A stretch of 64,000 nucleotides of DNA from Actinokineospora fastidiosa (GCF_014648415.1 NZ_BMRB01000009.1:124001-188000); one strand, 5' to 3'; positions 8,934 through 17,197 are shown, counted from the stretch's first letter. Made by a program: numbers and translations. Notes: generated by a model not told the origin, from the letters alone.

Positions 8934-9665
8934 GTGACGCAGGAGATGGACAGGGTCCGCACGCAGGCCCCGGATCCGGACGACTTACCCCCGCGGCGGC
9001 CGGTGGCCACGGAGCAGGCCAAGCCGTTCTGGCGGCGCCCGTGGATGATTCCACTGTGGCTGGTCACGGCCGCCTTCCTGTACCTGCAGGCAGGCCCGTT
9101 CGTCGGCACGCCGGAGGCCGAGGCGCCGGTCCCGCCGCACGACGGCTTCCCGGCCTACTACCCGCTGCTGCTCATCCACATCTCCTTCGCCACCGTGGCG
9201 ATGGTGACGGCGACGTTCCAGGTGTGGCCCTGGCTGCGCAAGAAGCACCCCGGCGCGCACCGGGTCACGGGCTGGGCCTACGCGGTCTCGACCGTGATCT
9301 CCGGCGTGTGCGGCCTGATCATCGTGCCGTTCGCCCCGGTCGTCGGCCAGGTCGGCGTCACCATGTCGACCACGCTGTGGATCGCCACGACCGTGGTCGC
9401 GGTCTGGGCGGCGCGCACGAACCGCTTCGCGCTGCACCGCCGGTTCATGCTCTACAGCTTCGCGCTCGTGATGAACAACGTGTGGGGCCTGGCCGCCGCG
9501 AAGATCATCATCGGCTACCAGATCCAGATGGACTTCACCTACCTCGCCGAGTTCGCCCGCTGGGTGGGCTGGATCGTCAACCTCATGCTCGTGCAGTGGT
9601 GGCTCTACCGCACCGCCCGCAGGCCCGTGGAGGGCCGTGCCCGCCGGGCCGCGGCCGTCCGGTAG
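8934..9665 (+). CDS. DUF2306 membrane protein, 243 aa
   Basis: Polytopic membrane protein of unknown function. The GTG at 8934 has a very good TAGGAG upstream; an in-frame ATG at 8889 is the alternative. A soluble N-terminus of about 40 residues is followed by hydrophobic segments: PLWLVTAAFLYL, LLLIHISFATVAMVTATFQV, AYAVSTVISGVCGLIIV, and two more. Conserved histidines occur in LLLIHISF, KKHPGAHRVTGW and FALHRRFML, the pattern of DUF2306 proteins, which resemble heme-binding membrane cytochromes. It may be an electron-transfer partner of the DUF2855 protein encoded just upstream. The operon ends in the hairpin at 9683-9721. Confidence 0.75.
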   Translation: MTQEMDRVRTQAPDPDDLPPRRPVATEQAKPFWRRPWMIPLWLVTAAFLYLQAGPFVGTPEAEAPVPPHDGFPAYYPLLLIHISFATVAMVTATFQVWPWLRKKHPGAHRVTGWAYAVSTVISGVCGLIIVPFAPVVGQVGVTMSTTLWIATTVVAVWAARTNRFALHRRFMLYSFALVMNNVWGLAAAKIIIGYQIQMDFTYLAEFARWVGWIVNLMLVQWWLYRTARRPVEGRARRAAAVR

Positions 9666-9682
9666 CCGCCCGCACCACGAAA

Positions 9683-9721
9683 AAGAACTCCTCCGGGATC
9701 GGTGGTCCCGGAGGAGTTCTT
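9683..9721. terminator. bidirectional terminator hairpin
   Basis: A 16-base arm (9683-9698, beginning AAGAACTCC) pairs perfectly with 9706-9721 around a 7-base loop. It lies between the convergent DUF2306 and solute-binding-protein genes. The A-rich left end and T-rich right end fit a terminator working in both directions. Confidence 0.9.
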
Positions 9722-9735
9722 CGTCGTCGGGCGGC

Positions 9736-11076
9736 TCAGGTGCCGACGACGAGCCACTCGGGGTCGCGCGGGCCGTCGCCCAGGCAGGTGGCGTTGTAGT
9801 GGTCCAGCGCCTTCTGCGCCTCGGCCGTGGCGCGGGTGAACCGGGCCAGCGGGTCGGCGCCGCGCACCAGGACGTCCTCCATGGCCGCCATGATCGCGGT
9901 CTGGATGCCGTGCGAGCCCGGGAAGACCGGGACGCTGGAGCCGGGCTCGCGGGTGGTGCGCTCCAGCTGCTCGGTGGCCACCCGGTGCACCGGGTGCGCG
10001 TCGAACCAGCCCTCGCTCTCCAGCACCGCCACCGCGCCCTTGGTGGCCGGGGTGGACCCGCTCGCCTTGTGCCACTCGGCGGCGTTGCGCGGGTTGTTCA
10101 GGTACTGGATGAACGCCAGCGCGCCGTCGCGGGTCACCGGGTCCAGGCCGTCGGCCACCCACAGCGCGTCGCCGCCGATCCAGTTGCCCGCCGGGGCCTT
10201 CGCGCCGTTGTAGGGCAGCAGGCTCACGGCCGTGTCGGTGTCGTCGGCGGCCATGAAGTTGATGGCAAACGACGAGTCGACGCGGAAGGCGACGCGGCCC
10301 TCGGCGAACGTGGTGGCGTTGCCCAGCCAGTCCTCGAACTTGCCGGTGTAGACGTACTCCCCGCGCTCGGCCAGTGCCCGCCACCACTCGACGTAGGCCA
10401 TGACCTCCGGCGAGGTGAGGTCGACGGTGGTGGCCCTGGCCAGCCTGCCGTTCTCGTTGTCCAGGAACAGCCCGCCCTGCTGGGCCACCGCCTGCTGGAA
10501 CAGCTTGCCGTCGACCGGCCAGGTGACCGCGTGCTCCGGGCCGCCGTCGAGCCGGGACAGCGCGGCGCACGCGGCGGTCAGATCGTCCCAAGTGGACGGG
10601 ATGGCGTCGATGCCCGCGGCGCGCAGCATCGGCTTGTTGCTGTAGAGCAGCATGGTCGACAGCGTCAGCGGGACCGCGGCGACCTGGCCGCCGATGGTGT
10701 AGAAGTCGCGGCAGGCGTCGATGAGGTCGTCGAGGATGACCGGCTCGCCGAGGATCTCCGACCGGTCGCCGATCAGGCCCGCGATCGGGGCGAACAGCGG
10801 CCTGCCGTCCTGGGTGACGGTGTCCATCGCCTGCTGGCTGGCCCCGGAGTAGTACGACGCGATCGTGGGCGGTTTACCCGCCAGCGCCTCGGCGGACACC
10901 TGCGCGGGCAGTTCCTCGTAATAGCAGCCGCGAATGGTGACGCGGTACTCCGGGTGTGCCTTCTCGAATTCCTCCGCCCGTGCGCGGATCGGTCCGAGGA
11001 AGTCCGGGAACGGGTACTCGGACAACAGCACGTCGATTTCGGTGCGCGGCGATCGGTCTGCTGCGCTGGACCCCAT
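9736..11076 (-). CDS. solute-binding-protein-fold protein without signal peptide, 446 aa
   Basis: Resembles the carbohydrate-type extracellular solute-binding proteins of ABC importers (UgpB/MalE fold). The ATG at 11074-11076 is chosen for the strong GGAGGT five bases upstream. From that start the protein begins MGSSAADRSPRTEIDVLLSEYP, with no hydrophobic signal sequence and no lipobox cysteine, so it is predicted to be cytoplasmic. Typical fold segments are present: YYSGASQQAMD, YSNKPMLRAAGIDAIPSTWDDLT (in pieces), FAEGRVAFRVDSSFAI and the C-terminal FPGSHGIQTAIMAAMEDVL. No permease or ATPase genes are adjacent. It is divergent from the HsaA-like oxygenase gene. It may have become a cytoplasmic binding protein or enzyme in the pathway. 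Confidence 0.8.
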   Translation of the reverse strand: MGSSAADRSPRTEIDVLLSEYPFPDFLGPIRARAEEFEKAHPEYRVTIRGCYYEELPAQVSAEALAGKPPTIASYYSGASQQAMDTVTQDGRPLFAPIAGLIGDRSEILGEPVILDDLIDACRDFYTIGGQVAAVPLTLSTMLLYSNKPMLRAAGIDAIPSTWDDLTAACAALSRLDGGPEHAVTWPVDGKLFQQAVAQQGGLFLDNENGRLARATTVDLTSPEVMAYVEWWRALAERGEYVYTGKFEDWLGNATTFAEGRVAFRVDSSFAINFMAADDTDTAVSLLPYNGAKAPAGNWIGGDALWVADGLDPVTRDGALAFIQYLNNPRNAAEWHKASGSTPATKGAVAVLESEGWFDAHPVHRVATEQLERTTREPGSSVPVFPGSHGIQTAIMAAMEDVLVRGADPLARFTRATAEAQKALDHYNATCLGDGPRDPEWLVVGT

Positions 11077-11159
11077 GGGACCTCCACTCGTGCGAGCGCG
11101 CCAGGAACGGGCGCGCGTCGGTAGCGGTTCTTCATCGTCGGGTCCGGCGCGGCGCGGGC

Positions 11160-11204
11160 GCATCTCCGGGAATGCCCGCCGCCGCCCGGCAACCGCGGAG
11201 ATGC
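11160..11204. promoter_or_regulatory. inverted repeat in the SBP/oxygenase divergent promoter region
   Basis: GCATCTCCG (11160-11168) and CGGAGATGC (11196-11204) form a perfect 9-bp dyad with a 27-base spacer, between divergent starts at 11076 and 11270. The right arm overlaps GAGATGCGGC, which also occurs at the right arm of the dyad at 7644-7678. The repeated element suggests a shared regulator. Confidence 0.45.
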
Positions 11205-11269
11205 GGCCCGCGAAGCGCCGGTGCGATTCTGGGACGGCAGCCCATTTAAGGGAAAGGACGTGCTGTCAC

Positions 11270-12523
11270 ATGACATCCGTCGCGGCGAGTTTTCCCGAGC
11301 ACGGCTTTCCGCCCCCGCCCGAACCGGGACTGACCCCGGCGGAGGTCGTCGCTCGCGCGGAGGCCATGGCCCCGGCCCTGGTCGAGCGCCAGGCCGAGAC
11401 CGAGGACCGCACCTTCTACGCGCTGGACACGCACGAGGCGTTCCGCAAGGCGGGCTTCTACCGGATCCTCGTGCCCCGCCGGTACGGCGGCTACGAGTTC
11501 GGCGCGGACACGTTCATGCGGGTGGCCGTCGCGCTGACCCGCGGCTGCCCGTCCACCGGCTGGATGTACACCCTCGGTGCCGCGCACGCGCTGGCTGCGG
11601 CCACCATCTTCCCGGAAGAGGCGCAGGACGAGATCTTCGCGACGGGCGAGTTCATCGCGCCCGCGACGATCATGCCGAGCGGTTCCGCCGTGCGCGTGGA
11701 GGGCGGCTGGATCGTCAACGGCACCTGGAGCTACTGCTCGGGCTCGCCGTACGCCACGCACTTCATGGGGCACACCCTGGTCTCCCCGACCGAGGGCGCG
11801 CCGCCGGAGCCGATGGTGTTCATCGCCCCGCGCGAGGTGTGGCGCAGGCTCGACGACTGGGGCCAGCAGCTCGGCCTGCGCGGCAGCGGGTCGCACAGCA
11901 TCACCATCGAGGACGGCTTCATCCCGGACCACTACACGATCCCCGGGCACATGAGCCAGTACTCCGTCGCCGACGGCACCCCGGGCGTGCGCCTGCACGG
12001 CAACCCGGAGTACGGCGGCGGGCCGCTGAGCTTCATGAACCTGGAGAGCGCCGTGCTCGCCGTCGGCATCGCCAAGGGCGCGCTGGACGCGTACTCCGAC
12101 CTGATGCGGACCCGGTCGACGCTGTTCCCGCCCGTCGTCGGGCGCGTGCACGACCCGGACTACCAGTACTGGTACGGCGAGGCGGCCGGGATGATCGCCA
12201 CCGCCGAGGCGGCGATCCTGGGCGCGGTCCGGCAGTGGCAGGAGGCCTGCGCGGTGGGCCCGGAGGCGTTCACCGCCGAGATGGAGATGCGGCTGGCGGG
12301 CATCAGCAGGCAGTCGGTCCAGCTGTGCTGGCACGCCGTGGAGGGGTACCTGCTGCCGACCGCCGGGTCCAGCTCGGTGCGCCGCGGTGAGCGCCTGGAG
12401 CGCACCTGGCGGGACATGTCGATGCTGCACACCCACGCCGGGTACGCGGTGTTCCTCGCCGCGAAGGCCCAGCGCGAGCTGGCGAAGGCCCACTTCGGCA
12501 TCCCGGACGGCCTCGCGGGCTGA
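11270..12523 (+). CDS. acyl-CoA dehydrogenase-fold flavin monooxygenase (HsaA-like, group D), 417 aa
   Basis: Two-component flavin-dependent oxygenase or dehydrogenase with acyl-CoA dehydrogenase fold. The start is the ATG at 11270, with GGAAAGGA about ten bases upstream. Readable family features: FRKAGFYRILVPRRYGGYEF (~residues 60-79), the helical LTRGCPSTGWMYTLGAAHA (~90-108), the beta-domain segment GGWIVNGTWSYCSGSPYATH (~145-164) and the C-terminal AVEGYLLPTAGSSSVRRGER (~362-381). No acyl-CoA dehydrogenase catalytic glutamate is obvious, which fits the HsaA hydroxylase branch. It would need reduced flavin from the reductase at 22840-23388. The NRPS gene begins 34 bases downstream, so the two are likely co-transcribed. 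Confidence 0.8.
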   Translation: MTSVAASFPEHGFPPPPEPGLTPAEVVARAEAMAPALVERQAETEDRTFYALDTHEAFRKAGFYRILVPRRYGGYEFGADTFMRVAVALTRGCPSTGWMYTLGAAHALAAATIFPEEAQDEIFATGEFIAPATIMPSGSAVRVEGGWIVNGTWSYCSGSPYATHFMGHTLVSPTEGAPPEPMVFIAPREVWRRLDDWGQQLGLRGSGSHSITIEDGFIPDHYTIPGHMSQYSVADGTPGVRLHGNPEYGGGPLSFMNLESAVLAVGIAKGALDAYSDLMRTRSTLFPPVVGRVHDPDYQYWYGEAAGMIATAEAAILGAVRQWQEACAVGPEAFTAEMEMRLAGISRQSVQLCWHAVEGYLLPTAGSSSVRRGERLERTWRDMSMLHTHAGYAVFLAAKAQRELAKAHFGIPDGLAG

Positions 12524-12556
12524 CCCCGGGTCGACCACCGAGACGAGGGAACGGAC

Positions 12557-15500
12557 GTGACCGAGGCAGCTGTCCCATCCGGTGTCCGGGAGGTCCCCGC
12601 GACCGCGGCCCAGCACGGGGCGTGGTTCCTGGCGGCGCTGGCCCCCGAGGCCGGGTCCGGCCGGGCGCGGGCGTACCGGGTGCGCGGCGACCTGGACGTC
12701 GACGCCCTGCGCGCGGCGTGGCTCGCGGTGGTCGGCAGGCACGACGCGCTGCGGACGACGATCGGCACGCGGGCGGGCAGGCCCGTCCAGCGCGTCGCCG
12801 CCGCGGCCGAGGACGCGACGCTCGCCCGGCTGCGCGTGGAGCCGGTGGGGCCGGGGGAGCACGTCGTCCGGATCGAGCTGCACGAGCTGGTGTGCGACGA
12901 CGAGTCCGCCGGGATCGTGCTGGCCGAGTTGTCCTCGGCGTACGCGGCGGCCGTGGCGGGCGGTCCCGGCCTGGGCGGCACGCCACCGCAGTACGGGGAC
13001 CACGCGCCGCGGTCGGACGAGGGCGCGCTGGACTGGTGGCGGGCGGCGCTGACGCCCCCGCCGCCCGCCCTGGACCTGCCGGTGGACCGCGAGCGCCCGC
13101 CCGCGCCGTCGTCGGAGGCGGGCGTGCTGCGCTTCGCGTGGGACGTCGCGGTCGACGCGCTGTCCGATGTGGAGCCGGTCGACGTGGTGCTGGCGGCGTT
13201 CCAGGCGTTGCTGCACCGCTACACCGGGGAGGAGCGCGTCGCGGTCGGGTCTGCGGTCTCGGTGCGTCCGGCGGAGCTGGCGGGGGCGGTCGGGGCGTTC
13301 GGCAACACGGTGGTGCTGTGCGCCGATCTCACCGACGCCCCGACGTTCCGCGCGCTGGTCGGCCAGGTGTCGGCGGTGAGGCGCGAGGCGCTGGCCCGCC
13401 GCGAGGTCCCGTTCCAGGAGGTCGTCCAGGCCGTCTGCGACGACCGCGACCCGCGCCGGGTCCCGATGTGCGACGCGGTGTTCGTGGCAGGCGGGGGGAC
13501 CCCCGAGCTGTCGCTGGCCGGGACGTCCGTCGAACCCCTGCCCGCCGACACGGTCCCGGCCCGCGCCGACCTCACGCTGGTCGTCGACCGGACGGCGCCG
13601 GTGCTCGCTGGGGCGCTGGAGTACCGTGCGTGCCTGTTCGACCGCGCGTCGGCCGAGCTGATCCTCGCCCAGCTGCACACGCTGCTCACCGCCGCCTTGG
13701 CCGATCCCGACCGTCCGGTCCCGGACCTCCCGCTCGACACCCCGGACCGCCTGTCGGCGACCGCCCGCGCCGCCGACCGCCGCCCTGACGGCCAGCCTGC
13801 GTCCACCCCCGCGAACGCCCTGGTCCACCGCGCCGCCGCCGACGCCCCGGACGCGGCCGCGATCTCGTGGCAGGGCGGGACGACGAGCTACGCGGACCTG
13901 CGCGCCGACGCCGCCCGCATCACCGCCGCCCTGCCCAGGGACCTCGCGGGCAGCCCGGTGGTCGTCCGGATGGCGACGGGGCCGCGGCAGGTCGCCGCGA
14001 CCCTCGCCGTCCTCGACACCGGGGCCCACCTGATCTGCCTGGGCGGCGGCGACACGGGCGACCGCGGCCGGACGGTCCTGGAGGACCTCCGCCCGGCCTG
14101 CCTCGTCGTCGACGGCGCGGCGGGCGACGACCCCTTGGCAGCGTGGTACGCCGAGGAGTTGGACGGGCACGTGGTCGACGTCGCGGACCTGCCTGCCGAC
14201 GGCGCCGGCGGGCCCGCCCCTGTCGTCCCGGGCTCCTCCGACCGCGCGTACGTCGCGTACACGTCCGGGTCCACCGGGCAGCCCAAGGGGATCCCGCAGA
14301 GCCACGGGACGCTCGCGCAGTTCGTCACCTGGTTCGCCGAGGAGTTCCGCGTCGGGCCGGGGTCGCGGGTCGCGCAGTGGGCGGCGCCCGGGTACGACGC
14401 CAGCCTGTGCGAGGTGTTCGCCGCGCTGGTGGCCGGGGCGACGGTGTGCCCGGTGCCGGACCGGATCAGGGCCAACCCGGAGAAGATCGTCGACTGGCTG
14501 GCCGCCGAGCGGATCACGCACTTCCAGACCGTGCCCAGCTTCGCGCGGGAGGTCCTGCGGGTGGCGGGCGGCGCGCCCGAGCGGCTCGGGGCGCTCAACC
14601 ACCTGCTGCTGGCGGGCGAGCGGCTGCCGGGGGACCTGGTCAACGGGCTGCGCACCACGCTGCCCGCCGTGCGGCTGGTCAACCTCTACGGTCCGACCGA
14701 GCTGATCCTGGCCACGTGGCACGAGATCACCGGGCCCGTGCACGGCACCGCCCCCGTCGGTCGGCCGATCCCCGGCAGGCGGGTCGTCGTGGTCGACGCG
14801 CAGGACCGGGCGTGTCCGACCGGGGTGACCGGCGAGATCGTCATCGTCAGCCCGCACGTCACGCCGGGCTATCTCGGCGCGGCCGGCGGGGACCGGGCGC
14901 GGTTCCGGCCGCTCGACGACTCCGGGCCCTGCTACCGGACCGGCGACCTCGGCAGGCTGCGCTGGGACGGCGCGCTGGAGTTCCGCGGCCGCAAGGACTT
15001 CCAGGTGAAGTTCAGCGGCATCCGCCTCGAACTCGGCGACATCGAGGCCGCCCTGGCCGCGCACGAGTCGGTGGCCGAGTGCGCCGTGGTGGCCGTCCCC
15101 GACGCCGACCGCCTGGTGACCCGCCTCGTGGCGTACGTCGTGCCCCAGCGCGGCCCCGACGGCAAGGCGACCGGCGCCCCGTCCGACTGGCGCGCCGCCC
15201 TGCGCGCCCGCTTCGGCAAGGCGATGCCCCCGGTGGCGTTCCAGACCCTGATCGGCATGCCCCGCAACGTCGGCGGCAAGGTCGACCGCCGCCGCCTCCC
15301 CGCCCCCGCCGCCACCACCCGCCGCACCGTCCGCGGCCCGGAGACGGTGGTGGAACGCGCGATCGCCGAGATCTGGTCCGAACTGGACGCCGAGACCACC
15401 ACGGTGGACGACGCCTTCTTCTCGGTGGGCGGCCACTCCCTCCTGATCCCCGTCCTCCTCCACGAGATCCACGCCCGCTTCGGCGTGGCGATCCCGCTGT

Positions 15501-15583
15501 GGGAGTACTTCGCCAACCCCACCGTCGCAGGCCTGGCAGCCCTGGTCGAACCCCACACCGCCGCCGCAGGCCACGACGCCTGA
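12557..15583 (+). CDS. single-module NRPS, C-A-T, 1008 aa
   Basis: Non-ribosomal peptide synthetase module with condensation, adenylation and carrier domains and no thioesterase. GTG start at 12557 behind GAGGGAA. The C domain (~residues 10-420) has HELVCDD at ~109-115 where HHxxxDG is expected, so the catalytic second histidine is a glutamate and the glycine an aspartate. The A domain (~425-880) has YTSGSTGQPKG (~568), NLYGPTE, the GRKDFQVKFSGIRLELGDIE region and NVGGKVDRRRLP. By eye against GrsA the pocket reads D-A-C-T-L-A-L-L-A-K: the Asp suggests an alpha-amino acid with a hydrophobic side chain. The T domain has FFSVGGHSLL (~954-963) with the phosphopantetheine serine. Substrate assignment is weak. 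Confidence 0.92.
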   Translation: MTEAAVPSGVREVPATAAQHGAWFLAALAPEAGSGRARAYRVRGDLDVDALRAAWLAVVGRHDALRTTIGTRAGRPVQRVAAAAEDATLARLRVEPVGPGEHVVRIELHELVCDDESAGIVLAELSSAYAAAVAGGPGLGGTPPQYGDHAPRSDEGALDWWRAALTPPPPALDLPVDRERPPAPSSEAGVLRFAWDVAVDALSDVEPVDVVLAAFQALLHRYTGEERVAVGSAVSVRPAELAGAVGAFGNTVVLCADLTDAPTFRALVGQVSAVRREALARREVPFQEVVQAVCDDRDPRRVPMCDAVFVAGGGTPELSLAGTSVEPLPADTVPARADLTLVVDRTAPVLAGALEYRACLFDRASAELILAQLHTLLTAALADPDRPVPDLPLDTPDRLSATARAADRRPDGQPASTPANALVHRAAADAPDAAAISWQGGTTSYADLRADAARITAALPRDLAGSPVVVRMATGPRQVAATLAVLDTGAHLICLGGGDTGDRGRTVLEDLRPACLVVDGAAGDDPLAAWYAEELDGHVVDVADLPADGAGGPAPVVPGSSDRAYVAYTSGSTGQPKGIPQSHGTLAQFVTWFAEEFRVGPGSRVAQWAAPGYDASLCEVFAALVAGATVCPVPDRIRANPEKIVDWLAAERITHFQTVPSFAREVLRVAGGAPERLGALNHLLLAGERLPGDLVNGLRTTLPAVRLVNLYGPTELILATWHEITGPVHGTAPVGRPIPGRRVVVVDAQDRACPTGVTGEIVIVSPHVTPGYLGAAGGDRARFRPLDDSGPCYRTGDLGRLRWDGALEFRGRKDFQVKFSGIRLELGDIEAALAAHESVAECAVVAVPDADRLVTRLVAYVVPQRGPDGKATGAPSDWRAALRARFGKAMPPVAFQTLIGMPRNVGGKVDRRRLPAPAATTRRTVRGPETVVERAIAEIWSELDAETTTVDDAFFSVGGHSLLIPVLLHEIHARFGVAIPLWEYFANPTVAGLAALVEPHTAAAGHDA

Positions 15584-15613
15584 CGGGTACGACAGCGGGG
15601 ACATCGAGGGCCA

Positions 15614-15640
15614 AGGGGTCGCGGGAAACCCGTGACCCCT
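15614..15640 (+). terminator. hairpin after the NRPS gene
   Basis: AGGGGTC (15614-15620) pairs with GACCCCT (15634-15640); the inner CGGG/CCCG extends the stem around an AAA loop with one mismatch. It lies 30 bases after the NRPS stop. Confidence 0.5.
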
Positions 15641-15890
15641 GACGCCCACGAGCACCCACCGACCTCACGCCAGGGTCTCGGTGCGTGGAGGTGCGCGAGC
15701 CCGCGCCGACCGCGCACGGTGGGGTTCGGTGCCCGCGGGTTGGCGCCCCCGACTCCGCGCCTCCGACCCCGCACCCCCCCGGACCTCCACGCCCCTGGCC
15801 GCTGACCCCGCGCGCCCGTCCCCAGGGATCCCTGGTTCCCGGACTCGGGCCAGCCCATCCAAGAACACCAGCGCCCGGCAGCCCCAAAAC

Positions 15891-15933
15891 CACCAGCGCC
15901 CCGGCAGGCCGGAAGCCTGCCGGGGCGCTGGTG
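15891..15933. terminator. perfect 19-bp bidirectional terminator hairpin
   Basis: The 19-base arm 15891-15909 (starting CACCAGCGCC) is the exact reverse complement of 15915-15933, with a 5-base loop. It sits a few bases beyond the chorismate mutase stop and serves both convergent units. A truncated direct copy of the left arm, CACCAGCGCCCGGCAG, occurs 25 bases upstream at 15866-15881. Confidence 0.92.
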
Positions 15934-15941
15934 TCCGTGGG

Positions 15942-16343
15942 TCAGCTGCCCGCCGTCCCCGTGCGGGGCGGGGAGGCGCCGGGGTCGGCGAGGTCGGGGC
16001 GTAGGGCGGCAGCGCCCCGGAGGTAGACGTGTTCGATGCGGGTCGTGCGGTCGGTCTGGACGTGGGCCAGGAGGCGGATGACGCGGGTCATCGAGTTCGG
16101 CACGTCGATCTCGGTGGCGCACAGCATCGGCACGTCGGTGAGGCCGACGGCCCGGGCGGCCGCGGCCGGGAAGCCGCTCTTGATGTCCGGCGTCACCGTG
16201 AAGAAGATGCTGATGATGTCCTCGGTCGCCAGCCCGTTGCGCCGGATGACCTCCAGCACCAGCGCCCGGGTCTCGGTGAAGACCACGTCCGGGTCGTCGC
16301 GGTCCACCTGGACCGCCCCGCGCACGGCGCGCACCGCGATCAT
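15942..16343 (-). CDS. aroH: AroH-class monofunctional chorismate mutase, 133 aa
   Basis: Converts chorismate to prephenate. The ATG at 16341-16343 starts MIAVRAVRGAVQVDRD. By eye it aligns along its whole length with Bacillus subtilis AroH: RAVRGA with the active-site arginine near residue 7, TPDIKSGFPAAAAR, CATEIDV holding the active-site Cys and Glu, VIRLLAHVQTD with the catalytic arginine, and HVYLRGAAALRPDL with the active-site tyrosine. AroH-type mutases are uncommon in actinomycetes, whose housekeeping enzyme is usually AroQ-type, so this copy is probably dedicated to the cluster. It could supply prephenate or tyrosine-type precursors. It lies 56 bases downstream of the mycothiol-type gene, probably in the same operon. 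Confidence 0.92.
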   Translation of the reverse strand: MIAVRAVRGAVQVDRDDPDVVFTETRALVLEVIRRNGLATEDIISIFFTVTPDIKSGFPAAAARAVGLTDVPMLCATEIDVPNSMTRVIRLLAHVQTDRTTRIEHVYLRGAAALRPDLADPGASPPRTGTAGS

Positions 16344-16399
16344 CTGGGGGCTCCCGTCCGTGGGTGCATGGCTCCTCCTCGCCGCGGCGCCGGACGGGC

Positions 16400-17197
16400 T
16401 CAGCGGTCCGCGAACTGGCCGGGGGCGCGGCCGGGACCGGCGGGGCCGCGGTAGGCCTGCGCGATGTCCAGCCAGTGGTCGGCGTCCGCGCCGTCGGCGA
16501 CGAGCGCGAGGTCGTCGCGGTGCCGCCGCCGGGTCGCCAGCAGGCACAGGTCCTCCGCCGGGCCGGAGATCCGCTGCGCGGCGTCCGCCGGGCCGAACGT
16601 CCACAGCGCGCCCGACGGTGCCGTCAGCTCGAAGCGGAACGGCTCGGCGGGCGGCGTCAGCCCCCGCGACTGGTAGCCGAAGTCCCACACCAGCGTCGTG
16701 AACAGCGCGACGTGCCAGAGCCCGTCGGTGCGCTCCCTGCGGACGCCGAGCGCGTCGGCGATGTCCTGCCCGTGCGCGAACAGCTCCATGAACCCCGCGC
16801 AGGCCAGCACCGCGGGCGGCAGCGGCCGCACCAGCCACGGCACCACCTGGTTCCCGGGCACCGCCGCGAGCGCCTTGATCGCGGTGTCGCGCTCGTCGCG
16901 CCACCGGGCGAACAGCACCGACGGCGGGTCGGACAGGTACTGGCCGAGCGCGGCGTTCACCGCGCCCTCGAAGTCCTCGCCCGCCGCGGCGGCCATCGCC
17001 GCGAAGGTCTTCGGGTCCGAGGCGGCCAGGCCCGCGAGCCGGAAGACGAACGCCACATGGGCGACCTGGTGCGCGACCGTCCAGCCGGGCGCGGGGGTGG
17101 GCAGCGCCCACCCGGCTTCGTCGAGTTCGGACAGCAGCCGGTCCACCTCGTCGGCTTCGGCGGCCAGATCGGAAAAGACGTCTCGCTGCTCAGTCAC
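16400..17197 (-). CDS. DinB/MDMPI-fold protein (maleylpyruvate isomerase-like, TIGR03084 type), 265 aa
   Basis: Member of the DinB/maleylpyruvate isomerase superfamily, many of which use mycothiol and a bound metal. The GTG at 17195-17197 is preferred for the AGAGGA seven bases upstream. The metal-site helix GWTVAHQVAHVAFVFRLAG (~residues 38-56) with two histidines and the ELFAHGQDIADALGV segment (~140-154) give the three-histidine pattern of the fold. In a cluster such proteins may carry out thiol-dependent isomerisation or ring opening, or act as thiol transferases. The gene heads a probable two-gene operon with aroH. Family confident; reaction unknown. Confidence 0.8.
   Translation of the reverse strand: MTEQRDVFSDLAAEADEVDRLLSELDEAGWALPTPAPGWTVAHQVAHVAFVFRLAGLAASDPKTFAAMAAAAGEDFEGAVNAALGQYLSDPPSVLFARWRDERDTAIKALAAVPGNQVVPWLVRPLPPAVLACAGFMELFAHGQDIADALGVRRERTDGLWHVALFTTLVWDFGYQSRGLTPPAEPFRFELTAPSGALWTFGPADAAQRISGPAEDLCLLATRRRHRDDLALVADGADADHWLDIAQAYRGPAGPGRAPGQFADR

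Larger units (their letters stand above)
15584..15941. other. convergent intergenic region rich in inverted repeats
   Basis: About 360 bases between the NRPS gene and the convergent chorismate mutase gene. It has a hairpin just after the NRPS stop (15614-15640), a GC-rich non-coding middle, a partial direct copy of a terminator arm at 15866-15881, and the strong terminator at 15891-15933. No gene is supported. Confidence 0.6.

Noticed and set aside
11246..15655. Very long open frame on the minus strand opposite the oxygenase and NRPS genes
   Set aside because: It is an artefact of high GC at third codon positions; its translation is Arg/Gly/Val/His-rich without domains, while the plus strand has clear HsaA-like and NRPS motifs.
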